From: Halanaeroarchaeum sulfurireducens
Lineage (GTDB): Archaea > Halobacteriota > Halobacteria > Halobacteriales > Halobacteriaceae
Assembly: GCF_001011115.1 (NCBI RefSeq)
Contig: NZ_CP008874.1
Coordinates: 1,178,001 to 1,242,000, forward strand
Reading direction: 5' to 3'
DNA: 64,000 bases
A program made the position numbers and the translations under genes. Under the pieces are notes generated by a model. That model ran no database searches. It was not told the DNA's origin and saw nothing but the letters and a program-made list of their open reading frames with translations. Numbering within the stretch: the stretch's first letter is position 1; every line of letters starts with the position of its first letter. Below are positions 7,873-16,791 of the stretch, piece by piece.

Positions 7873-9285
7873 CTATCCGAGTGCGTCGGGGTCAATTTCG
7901 TCGAAAAAGCGGGTAGTGACGACGTCCTCTACCATGGTCGTGAGTTCCTCGTCCGCGGTGACGTCCTCGAAGAGGCCCAGTGAGATCTGAGCACCCGCCA
8001 TTTCCGCGTGACCACCCGCACTGCCTATCGAATCGAAGGCCTTTCGTAACACTTCACCGAGGTCCATCTCCACGCCCCGGGCCCGCCCCGAGGCGAAAAT
8101 CGTGCCGTCACGGTATCCGTACACGAGGGTTACGTCGATCCCCTCCATGTTGAGCAGCCGATTTGCGGACTGCGCGAGTGCGTCGCGATCGCTGACGGAT
8201 CCGACACAGCTGGTCAATACCCGACCACGGCGGTCGCGATTTCTGATCGCACGAGCGATGATCTCGAACGTGTCCGAGCTGATTGAGGGGCTTTCGACAC
8301 GTTTGAGAATCTCGACGTCGGCATACGGTAACAAAAACGCTGCTGCATCGAAGTCGGCCGGCGTGATTCCGCGGGCGAAGTCGTTGGTATCGACACGAAT
8401 ACCGTACAGAAGTGCCGTCGCGACGGTATCCTCGATATCGATGTGATAGCCGCGAAGGTAATCGACGAGGAGCGTGCTCGTCGCGCCGGCGGATTCCCGG
8501 ACGTCCACGAATCCCCCCTCGACCGTGTGTCTCGATGGATGATGGTCGATGACGATGTCGATGGTCGTCTCCCGCGCCAACTGGTCGTTAACCCCGGGCG
8601 TGGAGTGGTCGACGAGCGCGATGGCGTCGTACCCGTGTTCCTCGTCTGGATCGGGGTTGTCGAGCTTGAGGTCCAGGAGGTTCACGAGGGCGCGGTTTTC
8701 CTGGTGGGAGATGCGGCCGAAATAGGCTGGCTGGGCCTCGACCCCGTGATGTCTGGCGATCTCCGCCAGGGCGAACGCCGAGGCGATGGCGTCGGGATCC
8801 GGATTGTCGTGTGTGAAGATGCCCAGCGTCCCGTCGATGTCGGCGAGCGTCGCATTGAGATGGCGGAGCCGATCGACCTGACCGGCCCGAACGACGTCCG
8901 ACATGTGATCGATGATCTCCCGACCCATGTCGAACATCCTGTCGGCCCGCTCGTCGAGTTCTGCGACGTCCGACCGGGTCGCGCCCTCGCCTGGAAACGC
9001 GATGACGTAACTGTCGGGAAACGTCTCACGTGCGAGGGTCGTTGCCCGCACGTTTTGTGCGATCGCATCGCCGGCCACGACCACGATGTTCGGCTCCATT
9101 TCGACGGTCGTGATCGTCTCGCGATCCGTGACATCCCCAGTTTCGGCGTCGATACCGTCGTTTCGCAACTGCTGGACGTGCGCTTCGTCCGGTTCAACGA
9201 TCCGGAGCGAACCGGCTCGTTGGTCCAGCTGCTCGAGGAGGTCGTGTGAGAGGCCACAACTTCCCAGGAGCAGCCAATGTAACAT
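7873..9285 (-). CDS. DHH-family phosphoesterase with N-terminal TrkA-N-like Rossmann domain
   Basis: A 470-residue protein. Residues about 1-135 resemble an RCK/TrkA-N nucleotide-binding domain (LLLGSCGLSHDLLEQL ... NIVVVAGD). From about 150 a DHH phosphoesterase domain follows: DNPDPDA, VDHSTP and IDHHPSRHT are metal-binding motifs. The DHHA1 domain near the C-terminus has GGHAEMAGAQI. Related DHH-DHHA1 enzymes degrade cyclic dinucleotides, nanoRNA or pyrophosphate. The RCK-like domain suggests a small-molecule-regulated phosphodiesterase, possibly linked to c-di-AMP. The exact substrate cannot be read from sequence. The next gene downstream is the CBS-ParB protein. Confidence 0.85.
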   Translation of the reverse strand: MLHWLLLGSCGLSHDLLEQLDQRAGSLRIVEPDEAHVQQLRNDGIDAETGDVTDRETITTVEMEPNIVVVAGDAIAQNVRATTLARETFPDSYVIAFPGEGATRSDVAELDERADRMFDMGREIIDHMSDVVRAGQVDRLRHLNATLADIDGTLGIFTHDNPDPDAIASAFALAEIARHHGVEAQPAYFGRISHQENRALVNLLDLKLDNPDPDEEHGYDAIALVDHSTPGVNDQLARETTIDIVIDHHPSRHTVEGGFVDVRESAGATSTLLVDYLRGYHIDIEDTVATALLYGIRVDTNDFARGITPADFDAAAFLLPYADVEILKRVESPSISSDTFEIIARAIRNRDRRGRVLTSCVGSVSDRDALAQSANRLLNMEGIDVTLVYGYRDGTIFASGRARGVEMDLGEVLRKAFDSIGSAGGHAEMAGAQISLGLFEDVTADEELTTMVEDVVTTRFFDEIDPDALG

Positions 9286-9313
9286 AGAAATAAGAAGGCC
9301 GTTCAGTACCTGT

Positions 9314-10795
9314 TCAGAGGACGATCGCCGCGGCGTCGATGGCCCACTGGGCCACCGGGTCGAAGGCGAACAGGAGCCCGACCGTCACGACGGCAGCGCC
9401 GATGACGGCGAGGTAAATACCAGTCGGCGTGCGATCCACGGATATCTCGCTTACGGGCTCTTCGATCCAGATGGCTTTGACCACGCGGCTGTAGTAGTAA
9501 AGCGACAGCGCGCTATTGACAGCCGCGATGGCGGCGAGCCACCAGAATCCGGCCTGGATGGCCCCGGCGAACAGGAAATACTTCGAGAGGAAGCCAGCGC
9601 CGACCGGGAGGCCGGCCAGGCTGAACATGAACACCGTCATCGCAAGCGACGCGACTGGAGCTCGCCTCGCGAGACCGTTGTAGTCCTCGAAGGTGCGACC
9701 GACGCCCCAGTACTCCGCCAGCGCGATGAACAGGAACGCGCCGGTGTTCATGAAGCCGTAGACGAGCAGGTGCATCATTGCCGCGCCAAGCACCAGCGTA
9801 TCGGCTTCGGACGTCCCGCCGCCGATGGCGGCAAGACCGATGAGGACGTACCCCGCGTGGCCGACCGAGGAGTACGCGAGCATCCGCTTGACGTTCTCCT
9901 GAACGGCGGCCGCGAAGTTGCCGAGCGTCATCGTGATCGCCGCGACGATGACGAACAGCCAGGTCCACGGAATGGTCGTGCCGATCACGTCGATGGGGAA
10001 CGCCTCCAGTAGCACGCGGAACGCGACGGCGAATCCAGCGGCCTTCGAGGCCGACGAGATGAACCCGCTGATCGGCGCTGGCGCGCCCTCGTACGCGTCG
10101 GGCGCCCAGAAGTGGAACGGCACCGCGGCCGTCTTGAACAGGAACCCGCCGGTCATCATCAGGACACCGAGGCCCAGGATGCCGACGAGTCCCGGCTCGA
10201 GGTCGACGACTGCGTCGCCGATCCCGTCGAGCAGGAGTGTCCCCGTCACACCATAGATGAGACTGATGCCGTAGACCATGATGGCCGAGGAGAGCGCACC
10301 GACGAGGAAGTACTTCAGTGCGGCCTCGACACTCCCCTTGTTCGTCTTGAGGTAGCCGACGAGTGCGTACGATGGGAGCGAGGCCAGTTCGAGACTGACG
10401 AAGACGGTGACGAGGCTGTTCGCGGCGCCCATGAGGGCCATCCCCGTCGCAGCCAGCGCCACCAGCGAGTAGTACTCCCCGATGTGCGGTTCGTCGCGAA
10501 CGTAATCGTAACTCGCAACCACGACCAGCGTCGTCACGCTCCCCACGATGAACGTGAAGAACAGACTCATCTGATCGACGACGAGGGCCCCACTGAACGC
10601 CTCGTAGGACCCGAGGCCGGTTCCGGCAGCGAGGAACCACGCGCTCACGGCCGCGGTCAGCAGGCCACCGGTGGTGGCAATTCCCGCGAGCACACCGTTC
10701 TGACGACTATTCGGCGAGATCGTGTCGTAGAGCAGCAGTACGAGCGCGGTAAGCGCGAGCAGGTACTGCGGCGTCAGATAGGGTAATTGAACCAT
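9314..10795 (-). CDS. nuoN: Respiratory complex I-like subunit N
   Basis: A 493-residue polytopic membrane protein of the antiporter-like family (NuoL/M/N). The conserved region around LELASLPSYALVGYLKTNKGSVEAALKYFLVGALSS marks NuoN, including the glutamate near residue 130 and lysines on transmembrane segments. It forms one of the proton-pumping channels of the membrane arm. Its start abuts the NuoM stop without a gap, as last gene of the nuo operon. Confidence 0.93.
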   Translation of the reverse strand: MVQLPYLTPQYLLALTALVLLLYDTISPNSRQNGVLAGIATTGGLLTAAVSAWFLAAGTGLGSYEAFSGALVVDQMSLFFTFIVGSVTTLVVVASYDYVRDEPHIGEYYSLVALAATGMALMGAANSLVTVFVSLELASLPSYALVGYLKTNKGSVEAALKYFLVGALSSAIMVYGISLIYGVTGTLLLDGIGDAVVDLEPGLVGILGLGVLMMTGGFLFKTAAVPFHFWAPDAYEGAPAPISGFISSASKAAGFAVAFRVLLEAFPIDVIGTTIPWTWLFVIVAAITMTLGNFAAAVQENVKRMLAYSSVGHAGYVLIGLAAIGGGTSEADTLVLGAAMMHLLVYGFMNTGAFLFIALAEYWGVGRTFEDYNGLARRAPVASLAMTVFMFSLAGLPVGAGFLSKYFLFAGAIQAGFWWLAAIAAVNSALSLYYYSRVVKAIWIEEPVSEISVDRTPTGIYLAVIGAAVVTVGLLFAFDPVAQWAIDAAAIVL

Positions 10796-12319
10796 CTACA
10801 GACCACCTCCTGCGGCGAGGATCGGACGAACGGCATCCTGAATCATTCCGTAGAAGAGGTCCGGCACCGTGCCGAGCAGGATGACCAGGAGGATGAGCAC
10901 GACGATCGCGGCCGCGTCGTGGAACGCGGCGGGAACGATCTCGTGCTCGGTGTCGGCGCGGAAGGGACCGAACAGGACCCGCTGCATGGCCATCAACAGG
11001 TAGCCAGCCACGATGACGATGCCGAACATCGCCATCGCGGTGAATACCTGTGCGGCCGGGAGCGCCGTCGATTGCATGCCACCGAGGAAGATGAACAGCT
11101 CACCGGCGAATCCGGCCATCAGCGGCAGTCCCATGTACCCAAACGCAGCGGAGACGAAGACAGCACTCGTCACCGGCATCCGGTCGGCGAGACCGGACAG
11201 GTCTCCAACCATGCGCGTGTGGGCAATATTGTAGATCACGCCGACGCTCATGAACATCAGTCCCGAGATGAGACCGTGGGCAACCATCTGGAAGGTGGCG
11301 CCGGCGACACCGTACATGTTCCACGCTATGAGACCCAGGATGACGTACCCCATCGACGAGATGGAGGAGTACGCCACGATGCGCTTGAGGTCTCGCTGGG
11401 CGAGCGCCAACATCGCACCGTAGATGACGCTGATGACCGCCATAATAGCGATCGGAATGGCGAGCGTGTTGGCGACGTCCGATAGCATGGTGAAGTTGAA
11501 GCGGAGCAACGCGTAGGTCCCCATCTTCAGGAGGACGCCAGCCAGGATCACCGACACCGGGGTCGGTGCCTCGACGTGGGCGTCCGGCAGCCAGGTGTGG
11601 AAGGGAACCATTGGGACCTTGACCGCGAATCCCGCGAACATCGCGACGAACGCGACGAGTTTCAAGGTCTCCGGGGCGATGCCCGCGAACGTGCTCACCT
11701 CACCTGCAAGCAACGCCTCCGTGATGGCGGGCAGGCCGAGTGTCGTGACGGGCGTCGCGAACACCAGGGCCATGAAGCCGATGAACATCACCAGGCTGGC
11801 CACGTTGGTGTACACGAAGAACTTGATCGCTGCGTACTTCCGCCGTGGACCGCCCCAGATGCCGATCAGGAAGTACATCGGGACCAGCACGAACTCCCAG
11901 AAGATGAACCACGCGAAGAAGTCCAGCGCCGTAAAGACGCCCAGGAGGCTCGCCTCCATGAAGAGCATCATGCCGTAGAACTGCGAGCGACGCTCGTCGA
12001 TCGGCGTCCACGCGCTCAGCAGTGCCAGCGACATGAGAACGGTCGTCAGCACGACCATCGCCATGCTGATACCGTCCATTGCGACGTGCCAGTGTAGCTG
12101 GTACTCACCCAGCGAGATCCACGGTACTTTGGTTTCGAACGCCAGTGGGCCGCCCAGCAGGACGTTCCCCGACGCCTCGAAGACGCTATACATCCAGAGA
12201 CTCCCGACGAGCGGGACGAGACTCAACGCGAAGGCCAGTTTCGCAGCCCACCGTTCGGGTGCCGCGAGAACGACCATCGCGCTCAGGAACGTTACCGCGA
12301 TGAGTGCTTCGATCATCAT
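10796..12319 (-). CDS. nuoM: Respiratory complex I-like subunit M
   Basis: A 507-residue antiporter-like membrane subunit with about 14 predicted helices. MEASLLGVFTALDFFAWFIFWEFVLVPMYFLIGIWGG is the typical NuoM signature with the essential helix-5 glutamate. VKVPMVPFHTWLPDAHVEAPTPVSVILAGVLLKMGTY covers the broken helix and key lysines. It pumps protons in the membrane arm. It directly abuts nuoL upstream and nuoN downstream. Confidence 0.94.
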   Translation of the reverse strand: MMIEALIAVTFLSAMVVLAAPERWAAKLAFALSLVPLVGSLWMYSVFEASGNVLLGGPLAFETKVPWISLGEYQLHWHVAMDGISMAMVVLTTVLMSLALLSAWTPIDERRSQFYGMMLFMEASLLGVFTALDFFAWFIFWEFVLVPMYFLIGIWGGPRRKYAAIKFFVYTNVASLVMFIGFMALVFATPVTTLGLPAITEALLAGEVSTFAGIAPETLKLVAFVAMFAGFAVKVPMVPFHTWLPDAHVEAPTPVSVILAGVLLKMGTYALLRFNFTMLSDVANTLAIPIAIMAVISVIYGAMLALAQRDLKRIVAYSSISSMGYVILGLIAWNMYGVAGATFQMVAHGLISGLMFMSVGVIYNIAHTRMVGDLSGLADRMPVTSAVFVSAAFGYMGLPLMAGFAGELFIFLGGMQSTALPAAQVFTAMAMFGIVIVAGYLLMAMQRVLFGPFRADTEHEIVPAAFHDAAAIVVLILLVILLGTVPDLFYGMIQDAVRPILAAGGGL

Positions 12320-14389
12320 CTAGAACCACCCCCCTGCGACACCGAACGCCACGAGAATCACGACCAGCCCCAATGTGAGCAGGGCCGCGTAATTCGTCAC
12401 GACGCCGGTCTGTATTCGCCTGACGTACGAACCGCTCCAGAGGCTCACGCTCGAGACGGCGTTCACGATGCCGTCGATGATGCCCTGATCGAAGAGGTCA
12501 GCGATGCGGGCGACGGTGAGCGTGAGGCCTTCGGCGAGCCACACCTGGAATTCGTCCTGGTAGTAGTTGTTGTACCACAGCGTCTTGATCGAACCCAGCT
12601 TGTCCGTGTGCGCTTCGGGTTCGGGCACGTTGTAGAGCACCCAGGCCAGGCCGGCACCGGATAGCGCCAGACCCAAAGAGACCGCACCGGCGGCCATCGT
12701 GGTCATCGTCGGGGTCAGGCCCAGGACGGTCTCGGTCGTGTAGTGGGCGTAGTGTTCCAGCAGGTGGCTGTAGTGGTGAACGGTTACGCCCTCGAATCCG
12801 TAGCCGAACCACTGGTGGAGGAACTCGATGTGAAGCCCCGTGAGTTCTGCGACCGGGGTCATGTTGACGAACCCGACCGTGGCCGCGAGCGTGCCGAGCA
12901 CGACCAGCGGGAACTTCACGTTCCAACGCACACCGTGGGGATCTTTGGCCGTCTCGGTCCGGGGTTCACCGTGGAAGGTCAGGAAGACCATCCGGAAGGT
13001 GTAGAAGCCGGTGAAGAAGACGGCGATCAACCCCATCGCGTACGCGAGGAGGATGAGCGGATTGTCCATCCCATGGACGAGGGCCGCGTGCAGGACCTCG
13101 TCCTTCGACCAGAAGCCGGCGAACGGAATGATACCGGCGAGCGCCAGCGACCCCGAGAGGAACGTCCAGTAGGTCACCGGCATCTTCTCTTTCAATCCAC
13201 CCATGTCCCACATGTTCTCGTTGTGGTGCATCGCGATGATGACCGAACCGGCGCCGAGGAACAGCAACGCCTTGAAGATGGCGTGGGTCAGCAGGTGGAA
13301 AGTCGCAGCGACGTACCCCCCAGCCCCGAGAGCGAGCATCATGTACCCGTACTGGGAGATGGTGGAGTACGCCAGGACCTGCTTGATCTCCTTTTTGACG
13401 ACGCCCATCGTGGCCGCGAACAGCGCGGTGAACCCACCCACCAGCGCGATGAACGCGAGAACCTGGGGGAGCAGCGCGTAGAACCCGTACATCCGAGCGA
13501 CCAGGTAGACGCCAGCCGCGACCATGGTCGCAGCGTGGATGAGGGCCGAAACCGGGGTCGGGCCCTCCATGGCGTCAGGCAGCCAGGTGTGCAGCGGGAA
13601 CTGCGAGGACTTCCCGATGACGCCTCCGAGGACCAGCATGCCCAGAATGGCGAACCAGGTCTGGGGTGTGACACCAAGCGTGTCGACGACGAACGCCGGA
13701 ACGGCAGCGTCACCGGCGAGAATCTGTTCGGCGAGCTGAGGGAAGCCGAGGACCTCGTCACCACGCGGCGCGAACAGCGACGTGCCGAAGGTGGCGAAGA
13801 CGCCGACGACACCGATCAGGAAGAAGTAGTCACCGAACCGGGTGACCAGGAACGCCTTCTTCGCCGCGCTCGGCGGCCCTTCCTCGCGGAACCAAAATCC
13901 GATGAGCAGCCACGAGTTCAGTCCAACGAGCTCGAAGAACATGAACGCCATCAGGAGGTTCGACGAGGCAACGAAGGCCAGCATCGAGAACGTGAACAGG
14001 CCGAGGCCGGCGTAGTACCGGGGAAGGCCAGTCTCTCCCTCGTCGTTCATGTATCCAAGACTGAACACGTGCACGAGGAAGCTGATCAGCGAGACGATCA
14101 GCAACATCAGGGCCGAGAGGGGGTCGAACAGCACCCCCAGGTGGAGACTGAACGTATCGAGGCCAGTCACCCACGTGTACAGTTCCTGATTGTAATAGTC
14201 GGTCGTTCCACTCACTGCAACGTACAGCCAGGCCGAAAGCAGCAACGAACCGCCCGTGGCCAGGATCCCAGGGATCGCGCCGCCTTTCGGCAGAAGCGAG
14301 CGGGCGAAGTGGCCCACGAACAACGCGATCAGGAACGAGGCCAACGGCAGCAGCGGAATCGCGACTGCGTATTGGAATACCTCTACCAT
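12320..14389 (-). CDS. nuoL: Respiratory complex I-like subunit L
   Basis: A 689-residue subunit with about 16 helices. It has the NuoL hallmark FFELVGLNSWLLIGFW, the channel region KSSQFPLHTWLPDAMEGPTPVSALIHAATMVAAGVY, and a C-terminal extension that in the family forms the long lateral helix. It is the most distal proton-pumping subunit. The gene lies one base after nuoK and abuts nuoM. Confidence 0.94.
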   Translation of the reverse strand: MVEVFQYAVAIPLLPLASFLIALFVGHFARSLLPKGGAIPGILATGGSLLLSAWLYVAVSGTTDYYNQELYTWVTGLDTFSLHLGVLFDPLSALMLLIVSLISFLVHVFSLGYMNDEGETGLPRYYAGLGLFTFSMLAFVASSNLLMAFMFFELVGLNSWLLIGFWFREEGPPSAAKKAFLVTRFGDYFFLIGVVGVFATFGTSLFAPRGDEVLGFPQLAEQILAGDAAVPAFVVDTLGVTPQTWFAILGMLVLGGVIGKSSQFPLHTWLPDAMEGPTPVSALIHAATMVAAGVYLVARMYGFYALLPQVLAFIALVGGFTALFAATMGVVKKEIKQVLAYSTISQYGYMMLALGAGGYVAATFHLLTHAIFKALLFLGAGSVIIAMHHNENMWDMGGLKEKMPVTYWTFLSGSLALAGIIPFAGFWSKDEVLHAALVHGMDNPLILLAYAMGLIAVFFTGFYTFRMVFLTFHGEPRTETAKDPHGVRWNVKFPLVVLGTLAATVGFVNMTPVAELTGLHIEFLHQWFGYGFEGVTVHHYSHLLEHYAHYTTETVLGLTPTMTTMAAGAVSLGLALSGAGLAWVLYNVPEPEAHTDKLGSIKTLWYNNYYQDEFQVWLAEGLTLTVARIADLFDQGIIDGIVNAVSSVSLWSGSYVRRIQTGVVTNYAALLTLGLVVILVAFGVAGGWF

Positions 14390-14390
14390 C

Positions 14391-14696
14391 TTACCACCTC
14401 AGTGAAGTCGGCGTGGTAACGTCCACGTCCGAGAAGTTGCGGTACAGTACCAGTATGATGCCGATACCGATGGCGACCTCCGCAGCGGCGAGCCCCATCG
14501 TGAACAGACTGAACGTCTGTCCAGTCAGGTTCCCCCACTGGTGGGAGAACGCGACGAGATTGATATTGGCGGCATTGAGCAACAGTTCGACGGACATCAA
14601 GAACAACAGCGCGTTATTGCGCGTCAGTATGCCCATGACTCCGATCGCGAACATGGCCGCCGAGAGCAGCAGATACCACTCGACAGGAACCGCCAT
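14391..14696 (-). CDS. nuoK: Respiratory complex I-like subunit K
   Basis: A 101-residue protein with three membrane helices. The segment LFLMSVELLLNAANINLVAF carries the conserved membrane glutamate that links NuoK to the quinone-coupling channel, and a second acidic residue is in GLAAAEVAIGIGI. It overlaps the stop of the preceding nuoJ2 by one base. Confidence 0.92.
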   Translation of the reverse strand: MAVPVEWYLLLSAAMFAIGVMGILTRNNALLFLMSVELLLNAANINLVAFSHQWGNLTGQTFSLFTMGLAAAEVAIGIGIILVLYRNFSDVDVTTPTSLRW

Positions 14697-14995
14697 TAAC
14701 GTTCACCTCCGTCGCGGCGGGCAAGCAAGACGGCGCCACCGAGCGCGGCGTCGAGGACGAACGCGATGATCACGAGCGCGGCGAGAAAGCCCTCGCTCGC
14801 GACCGTATTCGCGACGCCCTCCAGGTCGAGGAGGGCGTACCCGATACTCGCCGTGATCGGCGCGTTCGTCTCGAAACCGGCTGCGCCGGTGAACGATGCT
14901 CCCAGTACGATGAGCCCCATCACGCCGAAGAGGACCACTGCGAGGAACCCCGTGATGGGATTGATTTCAGTCGTGATTTCGGGTTTCGTCGTCAT
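14696..14995 (-). CDS. nuoJ2: Respiratory complex I-like subunit J, C-terminal half-like protein
   Basis: A 99-residue, two-helix membrane protein corresponding in position to the second half of bacterial NuoJ (ITGFLAVVLFGVMGLIVLGASF, then LAALVIIAFVLDAALGGAVLLARR). In haloarchaea NuoJ is commonly encoded as two short consecutive genes. The start overlaps the nuoJ1 stop by 4 bp. Sequence conservation is low, so assignment rests mainly on operon position. Confidence 0.8.
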   Translation of the reverse strand: MTTKPEITTEINPITGFLAVVLFGVMGLIVLGASFTGAAGFETNAPITASIGYALLDLEGVANTVASEGFLAALVIIAFVLDAALGGAVLLARRDGGER

Positions 14996-15249
14996 CGGTG
15001 CGTCACCTCCGGATCCCGTGTCAGCATCACGGCGAAGGAGATGAGGATCAGCACCCCACCGACGTAGACCAGGATCTGCATCGCCGCGAGGAACTCCGCC
15101 TGGAGCATCACGAAGTGAACCGCGACGCTCAACAGAGCGGCGCCGAGGAACAGCGCGGAGTGCCAGACGTCGTCGACGAGGACGACGCCAGCACTGCTCG
15201 CGATCGTCACGAAGGCGAACAGCGCGAACGTCAGCGTTTCGGCGACCAT
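14992..15249 (-). CDS. nuoJ1: Respiratory complex I-like subunit J, N-terminal half
   Basis: An 85-residue protein with three short helices: ETLTFALFAFVTIASSAGVVL, an internal helix, then AMQILVYVGGVLILISFAVML. The last contains the YVGGVLILISF signature of the NuoJ pi-bulge helix that couples quinone reduction to proton pumping. The gene follows nuoI by 37 bp and overlaps nuoJ2 by 4 bp. A separate J2 supplies the missing second half. Confidence 0.9.
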   Translation of the reverse strand: MVAETLTFALFAFVTIASSAGVVLVDDVWHSALFLGAALLSVAVHFVMLQAEFLAAMQILVYVGGVLILISFAVMLTRDPEVTHR

Positions 15250-15286
15250 CAGCGTGTCACCTCCGTTCGTCGGGGGCTATCGGAGA

Positions 15287-15748
15287 TCACTGGTAATCGA
15301 CCTCCCTGTCACCCTCGCCGACCCACGCGTCCCTGTCCGGTTCGCGGGCCTCGAGTGGGTCGATGTCTTTGTACCACGGGACGTTTTTGAGTTGTTCTTT
15401 GTTGAACGCCAGATCATGTTTCGTATCGCCCGTGAATTCGAAGTTCTGCGTCAACAGGATGGCGTCCGTCGGGCAGACCTCCTCGCACAACCGACAGTAG
15501 ATACACTGGCCGATGTGCAGGTTGTACTGCTCGCCATTGCGATCCTCGTCCATCACGATGTGAATCGTGTCGTTGGGACAGATGCCCTCGCACTGACGAC
15601 ACCAGATACATCGCTCCTGGTTCCACTTGTGAACGCCGCGGAACCGTGGACTGACTTCCGGAGCCTGCTCCGGATATTCGACGGTGAACGTCTTCCCGTT
15701 GAGCGCGTGTTTCATCGTCGTCGCGAGCGCCTGGAGTGCACCGATCAT
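15287..15748 (-). CDS. nuoI: Respiratory complex I-like subunit I, 2x[4Fe-4S]
   Basis: A 153-residue ferredoxin-like subunit. CIWCRQCEGICPND and CIYCRLCEEVCPTD each supply a [4Fe-4S] cluster ligand set for clusters N6a and N6b, which pass electrons toward NuoB. The frame is open farther upstream, but the ATG at 15748 fits the family length and gives a 4-bp overlap with nuoH. Confidence 0.94.
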   Translation of the reverse strand: MIGALQALATTMKHALNGKTFTVEYPEQAPEVSPRFRGVHKWNQERCIWCRQCEGICPNDTIHIVMDEDRNGEQYNLHIGQCIYCRLCEEVCPTDAILLTQNFEFTGDTKHDLAFNKEQLKNVPWYKDIDPLEAREPDRDAWVGEGDREVDYQ

Positions 15749-16791
15749 GCGATCACCCCCACGAGCACTGCCGTGAGAAGCAGGTTGGCGAACGCGAGCA
15801 CCAACATCCCCTTCCACCCGACGGTGAGTAGCTGATCGGGGCGGACGCGGGCCACGGCCGAACGGGCCCACTGGGTGAAGAAGAACACGCCCCAGATCTT
15901 GATGATGAACCACACGATTCCCGGCAGGACTGGTCCGGCAGGTCCACCGAGGAAGAGCGCCGTGATGATGCCGGCCCCCAGGAAGATGTGGAGGAACTCC
16001 CCAAGGTAGAACAGCACGAAATAGGCACTCGAGTACTCCGTCTGGTATCCAGCGACCAGGTCGTTCGGCGCCTCGGGAAGGTCGAACGGATTGCGTCCGA
16101 TCTCCGCGAGACTGGCCAGCATGAATAGACCGAACGCGAAGGGATTCACGAAGCCATACCACGACGGAATCGTGATCCCTGCGATCGTGAACAGCGCTTC
16201 CTGCTGGGCGGCCACGATCTCCGACATCTGAAGCGTGCCGGCGAAGAGGACCACCGACGCCGCGGTCACGATGAGCGGGATCTCGTAGGCGATGTTCTGG
16301 GAGATCGCGCGAAGTCCCCCCAGCATCGAGAACTTATTGTTGGACGCGTATCCGCCGGTCACCAGACCGAGCGTCGCGATGGACGAGACCGCGAAGACGT
16401 AGACGAGACCGTTTTGCGGGTCGGCGAGGTGGATGCCGTTACCCATCGGAATGACGGCGAATCCGAGCGTCGCCGACAGAACGACAAGAAACGGTGCCAG
16501 GTCCCACGCCGGGCGGTCCACGTTCTCCGGAATGATCTGCTCTTTGCCGAGGAGCCTGAGCGCGTCGACGGCGATCGTCAGGATACCGTACGGACCCACG
16601 CGATCGACAGCGATGCGGTCCGTGAACGTGGCCGTGATCTTCCGTTTCATGTACGGCCCGGCGACCGCCGCCATGAGCAACATCAACGTCGCCACGACGG
16701 CGGCCCCCAGAAGCCCGCCGACGAGGTCACCGAACAGCCCCTCGAGGCCGAGCAACTGGGTGATGGTATCTGCAAGTGGTGCAGACGCCAT
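15745..16791 (-). CDS. nuoH: Respiratory complex I-like subunit H
   Basis: A 348-residue membrane subunit with about eight helices. MKRKITATFTDRIAVDRVGPYGILTIAVDALRLLGKEQIIP is the typical cytoplasmic quinone-chamber region (bacterial counterpart ...RxGPNRVG...). EIGRNPFDLPEAPNDLVAGYQTEYSS is the diagnostic acidic loop. NuoH anchors the peripheral arm and forms the quinone tunnel. One-base overlap with nuoCD. Confidence 0.94.
   Translation of the reverse strand: MASAPLADTITQLLGLEGLFGDLVGGLLGAAVVATLMLLMAAVAGPYMKRKITATFTDRIAVDRVGPYGILTIAVDALRLLGKEQIIPENVDRPAWDLAPFLVVLSATLGFAVIPMGNGIHLADPQNGLVYVFAVSSIATLGLVTGGYASNNKFSMLGGLRAISQNIAYEIPLIVTAASVVLFAGTLQMSEIVAAQQEALFTIAGITIPSWYGFVNPFAFGLFMLASLAEIGRNPFDLPEAPNDLVAGYQTEYSSAYFVLFYLGEFLHIFLGAGIITALFLGGPAGPVLPGIVWFIIKIWGVFFFTQWARSAVARVRPDQLLTVGWKGMLVLAFANLLLTAVLVGVIA

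Noticed and set aside
12743-14419. 558-codon open frame on the plus strand opposite nuoL
   Set aside because: It mirrors nuoL exactly, is dominated by Arg, Glu, Gln and His, and has no motif. High GC makes long antisense frames common.
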